NCBI RefSeq assembly: GCF_024297145.1
Contig: NZ_JANCTC010000014.1
Location: 1 to 64,000, forward strand
Direction: 5' to 3'
Source of the DNA: Mesorhizobium sp. LMG 17147
GTDB lineage: Bacteria > Pseudomonadota > Alphaproteobacteria > Rhizobiales > Rhizobiaceae
DNA length: 64,000 bases
The notes under the pieces were generated by a model. It did no database searches, had not been told where the DNA came from, and saw only the letters and a list, made by a program, of their open reading frames with translations. Below, one piece after another: positions 55,455 to 64,000 of this stretch. Each line of letters starts with the position of its first letter. Position 1 is the stretch's first letter. Position numbers and translations under genes: made by a program.

Positions 55455-56137
55455 ATGTCGATGACCCGTTCTCCCGACGCTCCGGTTCCGCCTAACCAGG
55501 CGCAGCAAGTCTTGCAGTGCCTGACGACCGAGCATTTCGTGCTGCAAAACGCTCGCGCCGCGACCATTCAGGAAGCGAACCAGCGAGCCAATCTGTTCCT
55601 GACGTCGGTCTCGAGCGCAACGATTGCCTGTCCTTCGTCGCCCAGGTCACGGAGATGGGCAGGCCGTTCGTGTTGTTCAGCCTTATCTTGCTACCTTGCC
55701 TTTTCTTCATCGGCCTGGTCACCTTCGTGCGCGCCGTGCAGGTTGCCATCGAGGACATGGTGCATGCCCGCGGCATGGCCAGGATCCGCCACTATTTCGT
55801 CGAGCTGGCGCCGGTCCTGCAAAGATACCTTGTCAACTCCACGCATGACGACCTCTCGGCGGTGCTGGTCGACAAGGGCCTCCGCCCCTCGCCGCTGCAA
55901 TATTTCATGACCACCGCTGGGATGGTGGGCACGATCAACGGCGCCATCGCCGGCGCCTTCACCGGCATCGTTGTTAAGTCCGCTTTCGGCGGAGGCATGT
56001 CGCCCGGCGTGATTTGCGGGCTGGCGGTCTTCGCGACATGCATTCTCGTCCTGCGGCGTTATCATAGTCGCGCCTGGGCCACGGCCGAAGAAAGCTTGCC
56101 AGCACGGTTCCCGGTCGACAATGACAGGAAAAGCTAG
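55455..56137 (+). pseudogene. Membrane protein gene with an internal frameshift
   Basis: The first frame (start 55455 or 55461) encodes CLTTEHFVLQNARAATIQEA with NQRANLFLTSVSS. After a shift near 55625-55640 another frame continues as LSFVAQVTEMGRPFVLFSLI and then LLPCLFFIGLVTFVRAVQVA, MVHARGMARIRHYFVE, ending at 56137 with two more membrane segments. Intact relatives would be about 220 residues. A real frameshift or a sequencing error. Confidence 0.65.
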
Positions 56138-56246
56138 CGCCGACATATCCGGATGTCGAAAAGTGGCAGGGCGCCGCCCTTGCGTCTTGCGCGCCAATTG
56201 ACCATCCTCGCCAACATCATTTGCACCGCGGCCGGGGGGTTCGCAC

Positions 56247-56849
56247 ATGCCGACGCTTTATGCGCTGAAACCGGCGTTCCAGGCCAGGCTGCGGCCGCTT
56301 GCCGACGGCCTGGCCAAGGCCGGCGTCACCGCCAACCAGATCACACTGCTGGCCGCTGCCCTCTCGCTCGCCGCCGGCCTTGCGGTGGCAGCCCTTGCAG
56401 GCCGCCGCGCGGTCTTTCTGCTGATGCCGCTCGTGCTGTTTACGCGAATGGCGCTAAACGCCATTGACGGCATGCTCGCAAGGGAACATGGCCAGGCCTC
56501 GACGCTCGGCATGTATCTCAACGAGCTTTGTGATGTCGTCTCCGATCTCGCTTTGATCCTGGCCTTTACCGTCATTTTTCCTGCCTGGGGCGTCGTTGCA
56601 TTCGCTATCGCGGCTATGATCGCGGAATTCGCCGGCGTGCTCGGCATCGCGGCCGGAGCTGGGCGCAACTATGCCGGCCCGTTCGGCAAAAGCGACCGGG
56701 CGCTGGCGCTTGGCATCCTCGCCGTGCTTATCGCGTCCGGCCTGTGGGTTCCGGCGCTCACGCCGCTCGTGTTTCCGGCCATGGCTACACTCTCGCTGGC
56801 GACCGCCATCAACCGGATACGCAGCGGCCTTAACGGGAGCGGCAGCTGA
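56247..56849 (+). CDS. CDP-alcohol phosphatidyltransferase family (YnbA-like)
   Basis: A 200-residue protein with about six membrane segments. The family motif region is NAIDGMLAREHG(x)8-9NELCDVVSD: two of the four usual Asp are Asn here (first and third positions). The enzyme class transfers a phosphatidyl group from CDP-diacylglycerol to an alcohol. First gene of a ynb-like operon; the two Asn either mark a distinct subfamily or weaken the metal site. Confidence 0.75.
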   Translation: MPTLYALKPAFQARLRPLADGLAKAGVTANQITLLAAALSLAAGLAVAALAGRRAVFLLMPLVLFTRMALNAIDGMLAREHGQASTLGMYLNELCDVVSDLALILAFTVIFPAWGVVAFAIAAMIAEFAGVLGIAAGAGRNYAGPFGKSDRALALGILAVLIASGLWVPALTPLVFPAMATLSLATAINRIRSGLNGSGS

Positions 56850-56875
56850 ATTCCGGTCTCGCCAGGGAGAACAAC

Positions 56876-58663
56876 ATGCTTCACCAACAGACGGTTGCCG
56901 CGGTGGCTTCAGTCAATATCGAACGGGTGGCACAGGAGCGCAGCTTCAAGAGCCACGATGGCACAGAGATCTTCTATCGCTATTGGCCGGCGCTGTCGGA
57001 AAACCGCAAGGGCGCCATCCTGCTGTTCCACCGCGGCCACGAGCATGGCGGCCGTATGGCGCATCTGGTCGACGAGTTCCAGATGCCCGACCACGCCTTC
57101 TATGCGTGGGACGCGCGCGGCAATGGCCGCTCCGCCGGCGAACGCGGCTATGCGCCGTCGTTTGCCGCGCTGGTGCGCGACATCGATTGTTTTGTGCGCG
57201 AGATCGACAGCGACGGTTTTGCCCGGCGCGACATCGCGCTGATCGCGCAATCCTTCGGCGCCGTGCTTGCCGCCGCCTGGGTGCACGATTACGCGCCCGA
57301 CATTCGCGCCCTGGTGCTGGCCTCGCCAGCCTTCTCGGTCAAGCTCTACGTGCCCTTTGCCAAGCAAGGCATTGCGTTGTGGCAGAAGCTGAAGGGCCGC
57401 TTCTTCGTGAATTCCTACGTCAAGGCGAAATTCCTGACGCATGACCCCGAGCGTATCGCCTCCTTCGACGCCGACCCGCTGATCACCCGGCCGATCGCCT
57501 CCAACATCCTGGTCGAGCTCTACGACCATGCCGCGCGCATCGTCGCCGACGGCCGCGCCATCACCGTGCCGACACAGCTTCTGATCTCCGGCAGTGACTG
57601 GGTGGTGCGGCATGAACCGCAGCACGAGTTTTTCGTCAATCTGGCGAGCCCGGCCAAGGAGCGGCATGTGCTGCCCGGCTTCTTCCACGACACGCTGGGC
57701 GAGCGCGACCGCCACAAGGCACTCGACCTGATCAGGCCTTTCCTTGAAAAGCAATTCGCGGCGTCGGAAAAGCCAATCGACCTGACCGAGGCCGACCGCG
57801 CCGGCTACACGCGCGACGAGGCCGACCGGCTGGCCTCGCCGCTGCCGCTGCTGTCGCTAAGGGGCCTCTACTGGGCAATGAGCCGCGCTTCGATCCGCAT
57901 GGGCGCCTGGCTGTCGTCCGGTATGAAGACGGGGATTGCCACCGGCTTCGATTCGGGCTCGACGCTCGACTATGTCTACGAGAACGAGGCGCGGGGCATC
58001 AGCCCCATCGGCCGCATGATCGACCGCACCTTTCTCGATGCCATCGGCTGGCGCGGCATCCGCCAGCGCAAGCTGCATCTGGAAGAACTGATCGGCAGCG
58101 CCGCCGCCTCGCTTAAGGCCGCCGGCCGGCCGGTCCATATCTTCGATATCGCCGCCGGCCATGGCCGCTACGTGCTCGATGCCGTGCAGAAATGCGCCGA
58201 GCCGCCGGCAAGCGTACGGCTGCAGGATTTCTCCGAGCTCAACGTCTCGCTCGGCCGCAAGCTGATCGCCGAGCGCCAGCTGCCGGCGACCGTCACTTTC
58301 CATCAAGGTGACGCCTTCGACGCAACGATGCTGGCCGGGCTCGACCCGGCGCCGGATCTCGCCATCGTCTCGGGGCTCTACGAATTGTTTGCCGACAATA
58401 CCGCGATCGGCCGCTCGCTCGGTGGACTGGCCAGCGCCATGCAGCCGGGAAGCCTGCTCGTCTATACCAACCAGCCCTGGCATCCGCAGCTCGAGATGAT
58501 CGCGCGCAGCCTGACCTCGCATCGCGGCGGCCAGGCCTGGGTAATGCGCCGCCGCACGCAGGCCGAGATGGACCAGCTGGTGGCGGCCGCCGGCTTTGAG
58601 AAGCTCGACCAGCGCATCGACCAGTGGGGCATCTTCACCGTTTCGGTCGCGCGGCGCGTCTGA
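56876..58663 (+). CDS. Alpha/beta hydrolase fused to methyltransferase (YnbC-like)
   Basis: A 595-residue two-domain protein. Residues 1 to about 310 are a lysophospholipase-type hydrolase (LLFHRGHEHGGRMAHLVDEF, YAWDARGNGRSAGERGYAPS, nucleophile elbow AQSFGA, His in LPGFFHDTLGERDR). Residues about 330-595 are a SAM methyltransferase (HIFDIAAGHGRYVLDAVQ, LQDFSELNVSLGRKLIAE, IVSGLYELF). The same fusion is found in E. coli YnbC. Twenty-six bases after the previous gene. Confidence 0.75.
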   Translation: MLHQQTVAAVASVNIERVAQERSFKSHDGTEIFYRYWPALSENRKGAILLFHRGHEHGGRMAHLVDEFQMPDHAFYAWDARGNGRSAGERGYAPSFAALVRDIDCFVREIDSDGFARRDIALIAQSFGAVLAAAWVHDYAPDIRALVLASPAFSVKLYVPFAKQGIALWQKLKGRFFVNSYVKAKFLTHDPERIASFDADPLITRPIASNILVELYDHAARIVADGRAITVPTQLLISGSDWVVRHEPQHEFFVNLASPAKERHVLPGFFHDTLGERDRHKALDLIRPFLEKQFAASEKPIDLTEADRAGYTRDEADRLASPLPLLSLRGLYWAMSRASIRMGAWLSSGMKTGIATGFDSGSTLDYVYENEARGISPIGRMIDRTFLDAIGWRGIRQRKLHLEELIGSAAASLKAAGRPVHIFDIAAGHGRYVLDAVQKCAEPPASVRLQDFSELNVSLGRKLIAERQLPATVTFHQGDAFDATMLAGLDPAPDLAIVSGLYELFADNTAIGRSLGGLASAMQPGSLLVYTNQPWHPQLEMIARSLTSHRGGQAWVMRRRTQAEMDQLVAAAGFEKLDQRIDQWGIFTVSVARRV

Positions 58664-58665
58664 AC

Positions 58666-60009
58666 ATGGACTTGCCTGCCTCTGCCTTACCTGGCGATGC
58701 CCCTGCCCTTCCGGCCTTGCCGCGTGAGCGGTATCCCGGGATCGTCCTGCGCGCCGCATTGTGGCTGGCATTTCTGGCGCCGTTCTTCTACGCCACCTAC
58801 GGCTTCGCCAATTGGCTGGCGTCGCGGCGCGACGATGTCGGCAGCATCGTCTTCGGCTGGGAGCATGGCATCCCGTTCCTTGCCTGGACGATTGTGCCCT
58901 ACTGGTCGATCAACCTGTTCTATGGCTTGTCGTTGCTGTTGAACAATTCGAAGAGCGACGTCGACCGCCTTGCCGGCCGCTATCTGACTGCGCAGCTCGT
59001 CGCCGTCGCCTGCTTCATCCTGTTCCCGCTGACGGCAACCTTCGTGCGCCCGCAGACGAGCGGCCTGCCCGGCTTCCTGTTCGCCGTGCTCGGCGGCTTC
59101 GACAAACCCTTCAACCAGGCGCCGTCGCTGCATATCGCGCTGCTGGTCATCATCTGGGACCATTGGCGTTACAGATTGACCGGCATCGCCGGCTTCGCCT
59201 GGCATGTCTGGTGTTTCCTGATCGGCGCCTCGGTGCTGACGACGTGGCAGCACCATTTCATCGACATTCCGACTGGCGCGCTGCTCGGCCTTTTCGCCCT
59301 GTGGCTGTTTCCGCGCAACAGCGAGCTGCCGTTCACCGGCTTCCGCCTGAGCGCTGACCCGAAGGCGCGGCGGTTGGCGCTGTTCTATGCGCTCGGCGCA
59401 AGCCTTGCACTGACCGGCGCCACTGCCGGCGCGTTGGTCTCGGCGCTGTGGCTCATCCTGTTGTGGCCGGCACTGGCGCTGGCCATAGTCGCTTTCGCCT
59501 ATGCCGGCGCCGGCGCCAAAGTGTTCCAGAAAACAGCCGATGGCCGCGTGTCGCTGGCCAGCCGTCTACTGCTTTGGCCCTACCGCCTTGGCGCCAAGGC
59601 CAATGTGTGGGCATGGACGCGAAAGCTTCCGGCGCATATCGTCGTTGTCGACGGTGTTTCCCTTGGCCGTTTTCCGACCGCCGCCGAAGCCGACCCTTTC
59701 GGCACGGTGATCGACCTTGCCGGCGAACTGGAAAGGCCGCGTGGCGCCTCGATCCGCTGGGTGAGCCTGCCCATGGTCGACCTTTTGCCGCCGTCTCGCC
59801 AGGCGCGTGCGCAAGCGGTGGCGGCGATCGAGGCGGCGCAGAAGCAGGGCGCGGTGCTGGTCTGCTGTGCGCTCGGCTTCCAACGCAGCGCCGCCGTGGT
59901 CGCCGAATGGCTGGTCGCCAGCGGCCGGGCCGCCACGCCCGATCAGGCGCGAGGCAAGCTCGCCGCCGCGGGCCGGCCGGTGCATCTTTGCACGGACGCA
60001 CCGGCATGA
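58666..60009 (+). CDS. PAP2-like membrane phosphatase fused to dual-specificity phosphatase (YnbD-like)
   Basis: A 447-residue protein. Five to six membrane segments and the PAP2/IPC-synthase-type motifs RPQTSGLPG, APSLHIALLVIIWDHW and TTWQHHFIDIPTGALLG form the N-terminal lipid phosphatase; residues about 310-447 form a dual-specificity phosphatase with VCCALGFQRSAAVV (CX5R). The same combination is found in E. coli YnbD. Starts two bases after the previous stop. Confidence 0.75.
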   Translation: MDLPASALPGDAPALPALPRERYPGIVLRAALWLAFLAPFFYATYGFANWLASRRDDVGSIVFGWEHGIPFLAWTIVPYWSINLFYGLSLLLNNSKSDVDRLAGRYLTAQLVAVACFILFPLTATFVRPQTSGLPGFLFAVLGGFDKPFNQAPSLHIALLVIIWDHWRYRLTGIAGFAWHVWCFLIGASVLTTWQHHFIDIPTGALLGLFALWLFPRNSELPFTGFRLSADPKARRLALFYALGASLALTGATAGALVSALWLILLWPALALAIVAFAYAGAGAKVFQKTADGRVSLASRLLLWPYRLGAKANVWAWTRKLPAHIVVVDGVSLGRFPTAAEADPFGTVIDLAGELERPRGASIRWVSLPMVDLLPPSRQARAQAVAAIEAAQKQGAVLVCCALGFQRSAAVVAEWLVASGRAATPDQARGKLAAAGRPVHLCTDAPA

Positions 60010-60434
60010 CCGCCTATCGTGACAGGGCCGAAGCGTTCGCTGCCGGGCTGATGGTGCAGGTGGCATGGCCGCTGCTGCTGATTGCTGCTGCCTTGCTGGC
60101 GGCGCCGGTCATCGGCCTGGCGGCTGCGCCGCAAACATCGTCGCTGTCCGCGGTAGCCTGGCTGATCGCCGCCGCAAGTGCCATAGCCACAATCATTCTC
60201 TCGGCCCTGCTTTTGTTCGACGCGCTGCTGTTTCGGCTGATGGCCAGCCACGCCAGCGAGGCAGCCGGCGACGCGGCGATCGACGACGTGCTGGCGCGCA
60301 TGCGGCTGAAGTCCACGGCTGCCGGCGGCCGCTCGCTCGAGCAGCGGATGGCCGGCACGCGCCGCCTGCTCGCCAAGCAGCGTATCGCGTTCGGCCTGTT
60401 CGCGGCGGCCTCGCTCGTCGCGGCATTCTTTTGA
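60006..60434 (+). CDS. Small membrane protein of the ynb-like operon
   Basis: A 142-residue protein with two or three hydrophobic segments (MVQVAWPLLLIAAALLAAPV, then SALLLFDALLFRLM) and a basic linker (LEQRMAGTRRLLAKQRIAF). ATGA overlap with ynbD-like. No family recognised; the place in the operon suggests a partner of the lipid enzymes. Confidence 0.6.
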   Translation: MTAYRDRAEAFAAGLMVQVAWPLLLIAAALLAAPVIGLAAAPQTSSLSAVAWLIAAASAIATIILSALLLFDALLFRLMASHASEAAGDAAIDDVLARMRLKSTAAGGRSLEQRMAGTRRLLAKQRIAFGLFAAASLVAAFF

Positions 60435-60442
60435 GCCCGTCC

Positions 60443-61105
60443 ATGACAAAGCTTCGCGTCAGCACCTATACCCTGCTGCAGACGGTGACCTCGGTCGGCC
60501 TGTCGGCGCTGGCCTGGGCGGTCACCGGCGTGCGGCCGATCTGGAACGGCAGCCAGCCATCGGACCGGCAGCGCATCTACTTCGCCAACCATGCCAGCCA
60601 CGGCGATTTCATCCTGCTGTCGGCCTGCCTCAGCGAGAAGGAACGCGCCCGTACCCATGCGGTGGCGGCCGCCGACTATTGGGGCAAGACGCGGCTGCGC
60701 CGTTTCATTGCCGAGGACATGCTGTCTTCCGTGCTGATCCACCGGCAGTGGACGGATGAAACGCAGCACCCGATCTCGATCATGCTGTCGGTGCTTGACC
60801 AGGGCCATTCGCTGATCCTGTTTCCCGAAGGCACGCGCAACATGACCGACGAACCGCTCCTGCCGTTCCGCTCCGGCCTCTACAATCTGTCGATGGCGCG
60901 ACCCGATGTCGAGCTCATCCCCTGCTGGATCGAGAACATGTCGCGGGTGCTGCCCAAGGGGCAATTCGTGCCGGTGCCGCTGCTCTGCCGCGTCGTCTTC
61001 GGCGCGCCGATCGCCATTCAACCTGGTGAGGAACGCCGCGCCTTTCTCGACCGCGCCCGCGAAACGCTGCTGGCGCTGAACCCCCGGCCGGAGCGAGACG
61101 ATTGA
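60443..61105 (+). CDS. PlsC-family lysophospholipid acyltransferase
   Basis: A 220-residue membrane-associated acyltransferase. FANHASHGDFILL is the NHX4D motif, LILFPEGTRNMTD the EGTR motif, and LIPCWIENMSRVLPKG the fourth block. It would add an acyl chain to a lysolipid; E. coli ynb has no such gene. Confidence 0.8.
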   Translation: MTKLRVSTYTLLQTVTSVGLSALAWAVTGVRPIWNGSQPSDRQRIYFANHASHGDFILLSACLSEKERARTHAVAAADYWGKTRLRRFIAEDMLSSVLIHRQWTDETQHPISIMLSVLDQGHSLILFPEGTRNMTDEPLLPFRSGLYNLSMARPDVELIPCWIENMSRVLPKGQFVPVPLLCRVVFGAPIAIQPGEERRAFLDRARETLLALNPRPERDD

Positions 61106-61118
61106 GGATCAAGGCAAA

Positions 61119-62063
61119 ATGCTGCCGATGATGCACGAAACCCTCATTCTGATTGTCGGCCTGCTGGCGGTGCTGATCAGCGCCAGCGTCGTCGCCGGCG
61201 TTTTGTCGTGGCGCGCGCCGAAGCCGTTGTCGCCGACGCTGGTCAACCTCACCCAGCGCATCAATGCCTGGTGGGTGATGGTGGTGGCGATCACCGTTGC
61301 CTTCTTCTTCGGCCGCCCCGGCATGACCATCCTGTTCGCGCTGATTTCCTTCGCCGCGTTGCGCGAATTCGTGACGCTGACGCACAGCCGCCGCAGCGAC
61401 CACTGGGTGCTGCTCGGCATGTTCGGCATCGTCATCCCGTTCCAGTACTGGCTGGTGTGGACCGCCTGGTATGGCCTGTTCACCATCTTCATCCCGGTCT
61501 ACTGCTTCCTGCTGATGCCGGCGATCACCGCGCTGCACGGCGACACCGAGCGCTTTCTCGAGCGCGTCTCGGCGCAGCAATGGGCGGTCATGATTTCGGT
61601 CTACTGCGTCAGCCACGTGCCGGCGCTGCTGACGCTCGATGTGCCTGGCTTCGAAGGCCGCAACCTGTTGCTGATCGCTTTCCTGATCATCACCGTGCAA
61701 GGCAGCGACGTGCTGCAATATATCTTCGGCAAGCTGTTCGGCCGGCATCTCCTGGCGCCGACGGTCTCGCCGTCGAAGACTTGGGAGGGGCTGGTCGGCG
61801 GGCTGGCGGCATCGAGCCTGCTCGGCGTGCTGCTGTCGTTTCTGACGCCGTTTTCGCCGCTGCAGGCAGCCGGCGTCGCCTTCATCGCCTGCCTGATGGG
61901 CTTCCTCGGCGGGCTGGTCGCCTCCGCCATCAAGCGCGATCAGGGCGTCAAGGACTGGGGCCATCTGATCGAAGGCCATGGCGGCATGATGGACCGTGCT
62001 GACAGCCTGGTCTTCGCCGCCCCGGTCTTCTTCCATACGGTGCGCTATTTCTGGACTGTATGA
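61119..62063 (+). CDS. CdsA-family phosphatidate cytidylyltransferase (YnbB-like)
   Basis: A 314-residue protein with about eight membrane segments. SPSKTWEGLVGG, FLGGLVASAIKRDQGVKDWG and HLIEGHGGMMDRADS form the CdsA signature. Makes CDP-diacylglycerol-type lipids, the substrate for the YnbA-like enzyme. Last gene of the operon. Confidence 0.85.
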   Translation: MLPMMHETLILIVGLLAVLISASVVAGVLSWRAPKPLSPTLVNLTQRINAWWVMVVAITVAFFFGRPGMTILFALISFAALREFVTLTHSRRSDHWVLLGMFGIVIPFQYWLVWTAWYGLFTIFIPVYCFLLMPAITALHGDTERFLERVSAQQWAVMISVYCVSHVPALLTLDVPGFEGRNLLLIAFLIITVQGSDVLQYIFGKLFGRHLLAPTVSPSKTWEGLVGGLAASSLLGVLLSFLTPFSPLQAAGVAFIACLMGFLGGLVASAIKRDQGVKDWGHLIEGHGGMMDRADSLVFAAPVFFHTVRYFWTV

Positions 62064-62128
62064 AGGTTGGCGCCGTTTGCCGCGGCGGACGGTTCAGCGC
62101 GACCTTGCGAAGATAACCTGATCCGTTT

Positions 62129-62161
62129 GGTTATTACCACTTTCGCGAAGCGGTAATAACC
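62129..62161. terminator. Perfect 10-base hairpin between convergent genes
   Basis: GGTTATTACC ... GGTAATAACC with a 13-base loop that itself holds TTCGCGAA. It lies between the convergent CdsA-like and AI-2E transporter genes. No T-run; a bidirectional stem stop or an operator are both possible. Confidence 0.5.
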
Positions 62162-62187
62162 CGACCTGCCGCCGTCGTCGGCCGCGT

Positions 62188-64000
62188 TCATTTTGCCGCG
62201 GCGAGCGGCTCTTTCTTGCGCGCCGGCGTCAGGCGGCGCATGCGGCGTCTGGCGGTGGTCTTCAGCGCCACCGGCGGAGCGCTGGACAACGCGCCGATCA
62301 CCGCGCCGACCATGCCGTGTGCGACGAAATCGGCGTTGATCTCATTGGCCAATCTGGCGTCTGCCTCCTGGTTGTCGCTGTCGGGCTCCGACCACAATAC
62401 GACGCCCACCCGCAACCTTGGTTTGGCGCGTTTCAGCCGACGGACCAGGAACCGGCCGTGCTTGACGGAATCGCGGTTCAAAAATCCGACGACGACGGTA
62501 TCGACGGCGTCGAGTTCAAGGCGGCGAATGCGTCCCGGTTCCAGATCGGCGAAGCTCGCCCTCAACACCGTAGCGCGCTGGACTTCGAGCACCTGCGCCA
62601 GCATGGCGGCAGCGGCGTCGTCGAGTTCGCCGCGCCCTCCGGCGCACAGCACCGACATGCCCGTGCCATCCGGCAGTTCGGTGTCGTCCTCGTCCTCCCC
62701 CTGAATCTGCTTGTCCTCGCGTACGCCGTTGTCCTCGGCTGCGGCCGTATCGTCCGCTTCCGCCTCCTCCTGCGCGCTGTCGTCGAGGTTCGCCACCATC
62801 GTCAGCGCGCTGCCGGCGACCTGCTGTCTTTGCTCATCGCTCAACACACCACGCACACGGTCCTGCTCGCCGAGCAGAAGTGCGGGAATCGCGACCTTGT
62901 CGTAGAACTCGACCAGATAGTTTTCCTCCAGCATCTCCTCGGCATGGTCTGTCGCTTCCTCGGGGTCGCCAGCCAGTAGCCGTTGGTAAAGCCGGGCGTG
63001 CGGTTCGAGCACGGGTTCGTTGCCGAACAGAACGTCGAGGAATTCGAACTGCGGCACATGGCGGCCGAGCACGACGAGGCAGACCGTGAGCGGCGTCGAC
63101 AGAACCAGGCCCAATGGCCCCCAGAGCCAGGTCCAGAAGATCGCCGCCACGATGATGGCCAATGGCGACAGCCCGGTGCGCGAGCCGTAGAGCCAAGGTT
63201 CGATCACGTTGCCGGTGATCAGTTCCACCACCACGAAAAGCCCGGCGGTCCATAGCACGAGCGACCAGCCGGGCGCCACGGCCAGCGCCAGGAACAGAGG
63301 CAGCAGCGTCGCGATGACCGGGCCGATATAGGGAACGAAGCGCAGCGCCAGCGCCAGCAAGCCCCACAACAATGGATTGGGTATGCCCAGAACCCAAAGC
63401 CCGAACGTAATCGGTACGGCATAGACGATGTTCACGACCAATTGCATGAGCAGATATCGGCCGACCCGCTTGCCGGCATCCTGCAGCGCCTCGGTGGTTC
63501 GATGCAGATCGCCGTAGCCGACGAGACGTATGAAGCGATCGCGCAGGTCTTCCCGCTCGAGCAGCATGAATATGACGACCACGACGATCAGCCCGGCCGA
63601 TGCCAGCGGGCTCAGCAGCGGGCCGATCAGATTCTGGAGAACCTCGAGCGGTCGTTCGCGCGCGACGATTTCGACCGGGATCGGCTCCCGCGGAGGCTGA
63701 TCGGCGGCGGGTTGCACAGGTCCGGGTCTGTCGAGTTCCTGGCCGACGCGTTCGATCACCCGGCTCAATCTGGAAACGATACCGCCGCCGACGCCGGTGT
63801 CCTTGAGGGACCGGACCTTGGTCAGGATATTAGCCTGGTAAAGCGGGATGTTCTGCGCCAGTTCACTAACCTGCGTGGCGACGATGAAGGAGAACAGCGC
63901 CAGCACCGTGAATGCGCCGAGCACGCTCGCGATCACGGCAGGAAGACGCGGAATGCCGGCGCGCTTGAGTGCCGACACCATCGGTACAAGCGCAAAGGTA
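62188..64000 (-). CDS. AI-2E/PerM family transporter, 5' end outside the window
   Basis: At least 603 residues. Residues 1 to about 375 hold the membrane part with LVPMVSALKRAGIPRLPAVI, LLEREDLRDRFIRLVGYGDL, PLLWGLLALALRFVPYIGPV and GLSPLAIIVAAIFWTWLWGP of the family. A long hydrophilic C-terminal region (about 220 residues, acidic middle and Lys/Arg-rich end) is not part of the core family domain. The frame is still open at 64000 with more hydrophobic sequence, so the true start lies beyond the window. Confidence 0.85.
   Translation of the reverse strand, partial: TFALVPMVSALKRAGIPRLPAVIASVLGAFTVLALFSFIVATQVSELAQNIPLYQANILTKVRSLKDTGVGGGIVSRLSRVIERVGQELDRPGPVQPAADQPPREPIPVEIVARERPLEVLQNLIGPLLSPLASAGLIVVVVIFMLLEREDLRDRFIRLVGYGDLHRTTEALQDAGKRVGRYLLMQLVVNIVYAVPITFGLWVLGIPNPLLWGLLALALRFVPYIGPVIATLLPLFLALAVAPGWSLVLWTAGLFVVVELITGNVIEPWLYGSRTGLSPLAIIVAAIFWTWLWGPLGLVLSTPLTVCLVVLGRHVPQFEFLDVLFGNEPVLEPHARLYQRLLAGDPEEATDHAEEMLEENYLVEFYDKVAIPALLLGEQDRVRGVLSDEQRQQVAGSALTMVANLDDSAQEEAEADDTAAAEDNGVREDKQIQGEDEDDTELPDGTGMSVLCAGGRGELDDAAAAMLAQVLEVQRATVLRASFADLEPGRIRRLELDAVDTVVVGFLNRDSVKHGRFLVRRLKRAKPRLRVGVVLWSEPDSDNQEADARLANEINADFVAHGMVGAVIGALSSAPPVALKTTARRRMRRLTPARKKEPLAAAK

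Overview
The window looks like a chromosomal piece of a Rhizobiales bacterium, most likely Mesorhizobium or a close relative. It is GC-rich throughout. It carries a SyrA/ExoX-type exopolysaccharide repressor, Usg, DUF982 and DUF3606 proteins, a CIRCE-controlled groESL, a ROSE-type RNA thermometer in front of hsp20, and many dispersed palindromic elements built like rhizobial intergenic mosaic elements. These assignments come from reading the sequence; no database search was possible.

Region 1 (about 1-18,715, almost all minus strand) is the structural module of a podovirus-like prophage. In transcription order it holds a small phage protein, small and large terminase, a small membrane protein, a DUF2833-type acetyltransferase, a small protein, an O-antigen-type acyltransferase, the portal, a Bbp19-like protein, a large virion protein, scaffold, major capsid and two tail tubular proteins. 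No integrase, repressor, replication or lysis gene is visible, and the large terminase is interrupted by a palindromic element, so the region looks like a decayed or domesticated prophage. The large virion protein (8177-10762) ends in an AT-rich, HNH-like putative toxin domain. It is followed after a few bases by a DUF1629/Imm11-like putative immunity gene, which makes a phage-borne polymorphic toxin-immunity pair. Lysogenic-conversion genes (acyltransferase, glycine-zipper lipoprotein) sit between the structural genes.

Region 2 (18,716-19,620) is a repeat block. Two palindromic elements alternate with two copies of a 115-bp sequence that ends in an intrinsic terminator, and the core of one palindromic element is inverted relative to the other.

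Region 3 (19,621-38,461) is ordinary host sequence: DoxX, tryptophan 2,3-dioxygenase with a divergent Lrp/AsnC regulator, a second Lrp regulator, an SPFH protein, a small stress-like operon, a PDZ protein of the HtrA fold whose catalytic triad is missing, a YghU-type GST, an EPS repressor, a KamA-type radical SAM enzyme, an ABC-F ATPase, a LysR/SDR/tautomerase group, a GFA protein, exonuclease III and hydrolases.

Region 4 (38,677-43,782) is a non-homologous end-joining cluster: ku overlaps a gene for a BRCT-like/HTH/TPR protein by four bases, and ligD lies upstream. A decayed second copy of the ligD 3' end lies between ligD and ku. Region 5 (43,966-49,525) has an aldo/keto reductase, a ribose-type sugar ABC transporter (binding protein, ATPase, permease) and a GNAT enzyme.

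Region 6 (49,713-55,393) is a heat-shock neighbourhood: small DUF982 proteins, groESL behind a CIRCE operator, Usg, and two hsp20 genes behind a ROSE element. Region 7 (56,247-62,063) is a tightly packed six-gene operon matching the parts of E. coli ynbABCD plus a PlsC-like acyltransferase and a small membrane protein, and so a candidate alternative phospholipid pathway. The window ends inside an AI-2E/PerM-family membrane protein on the minus strand.
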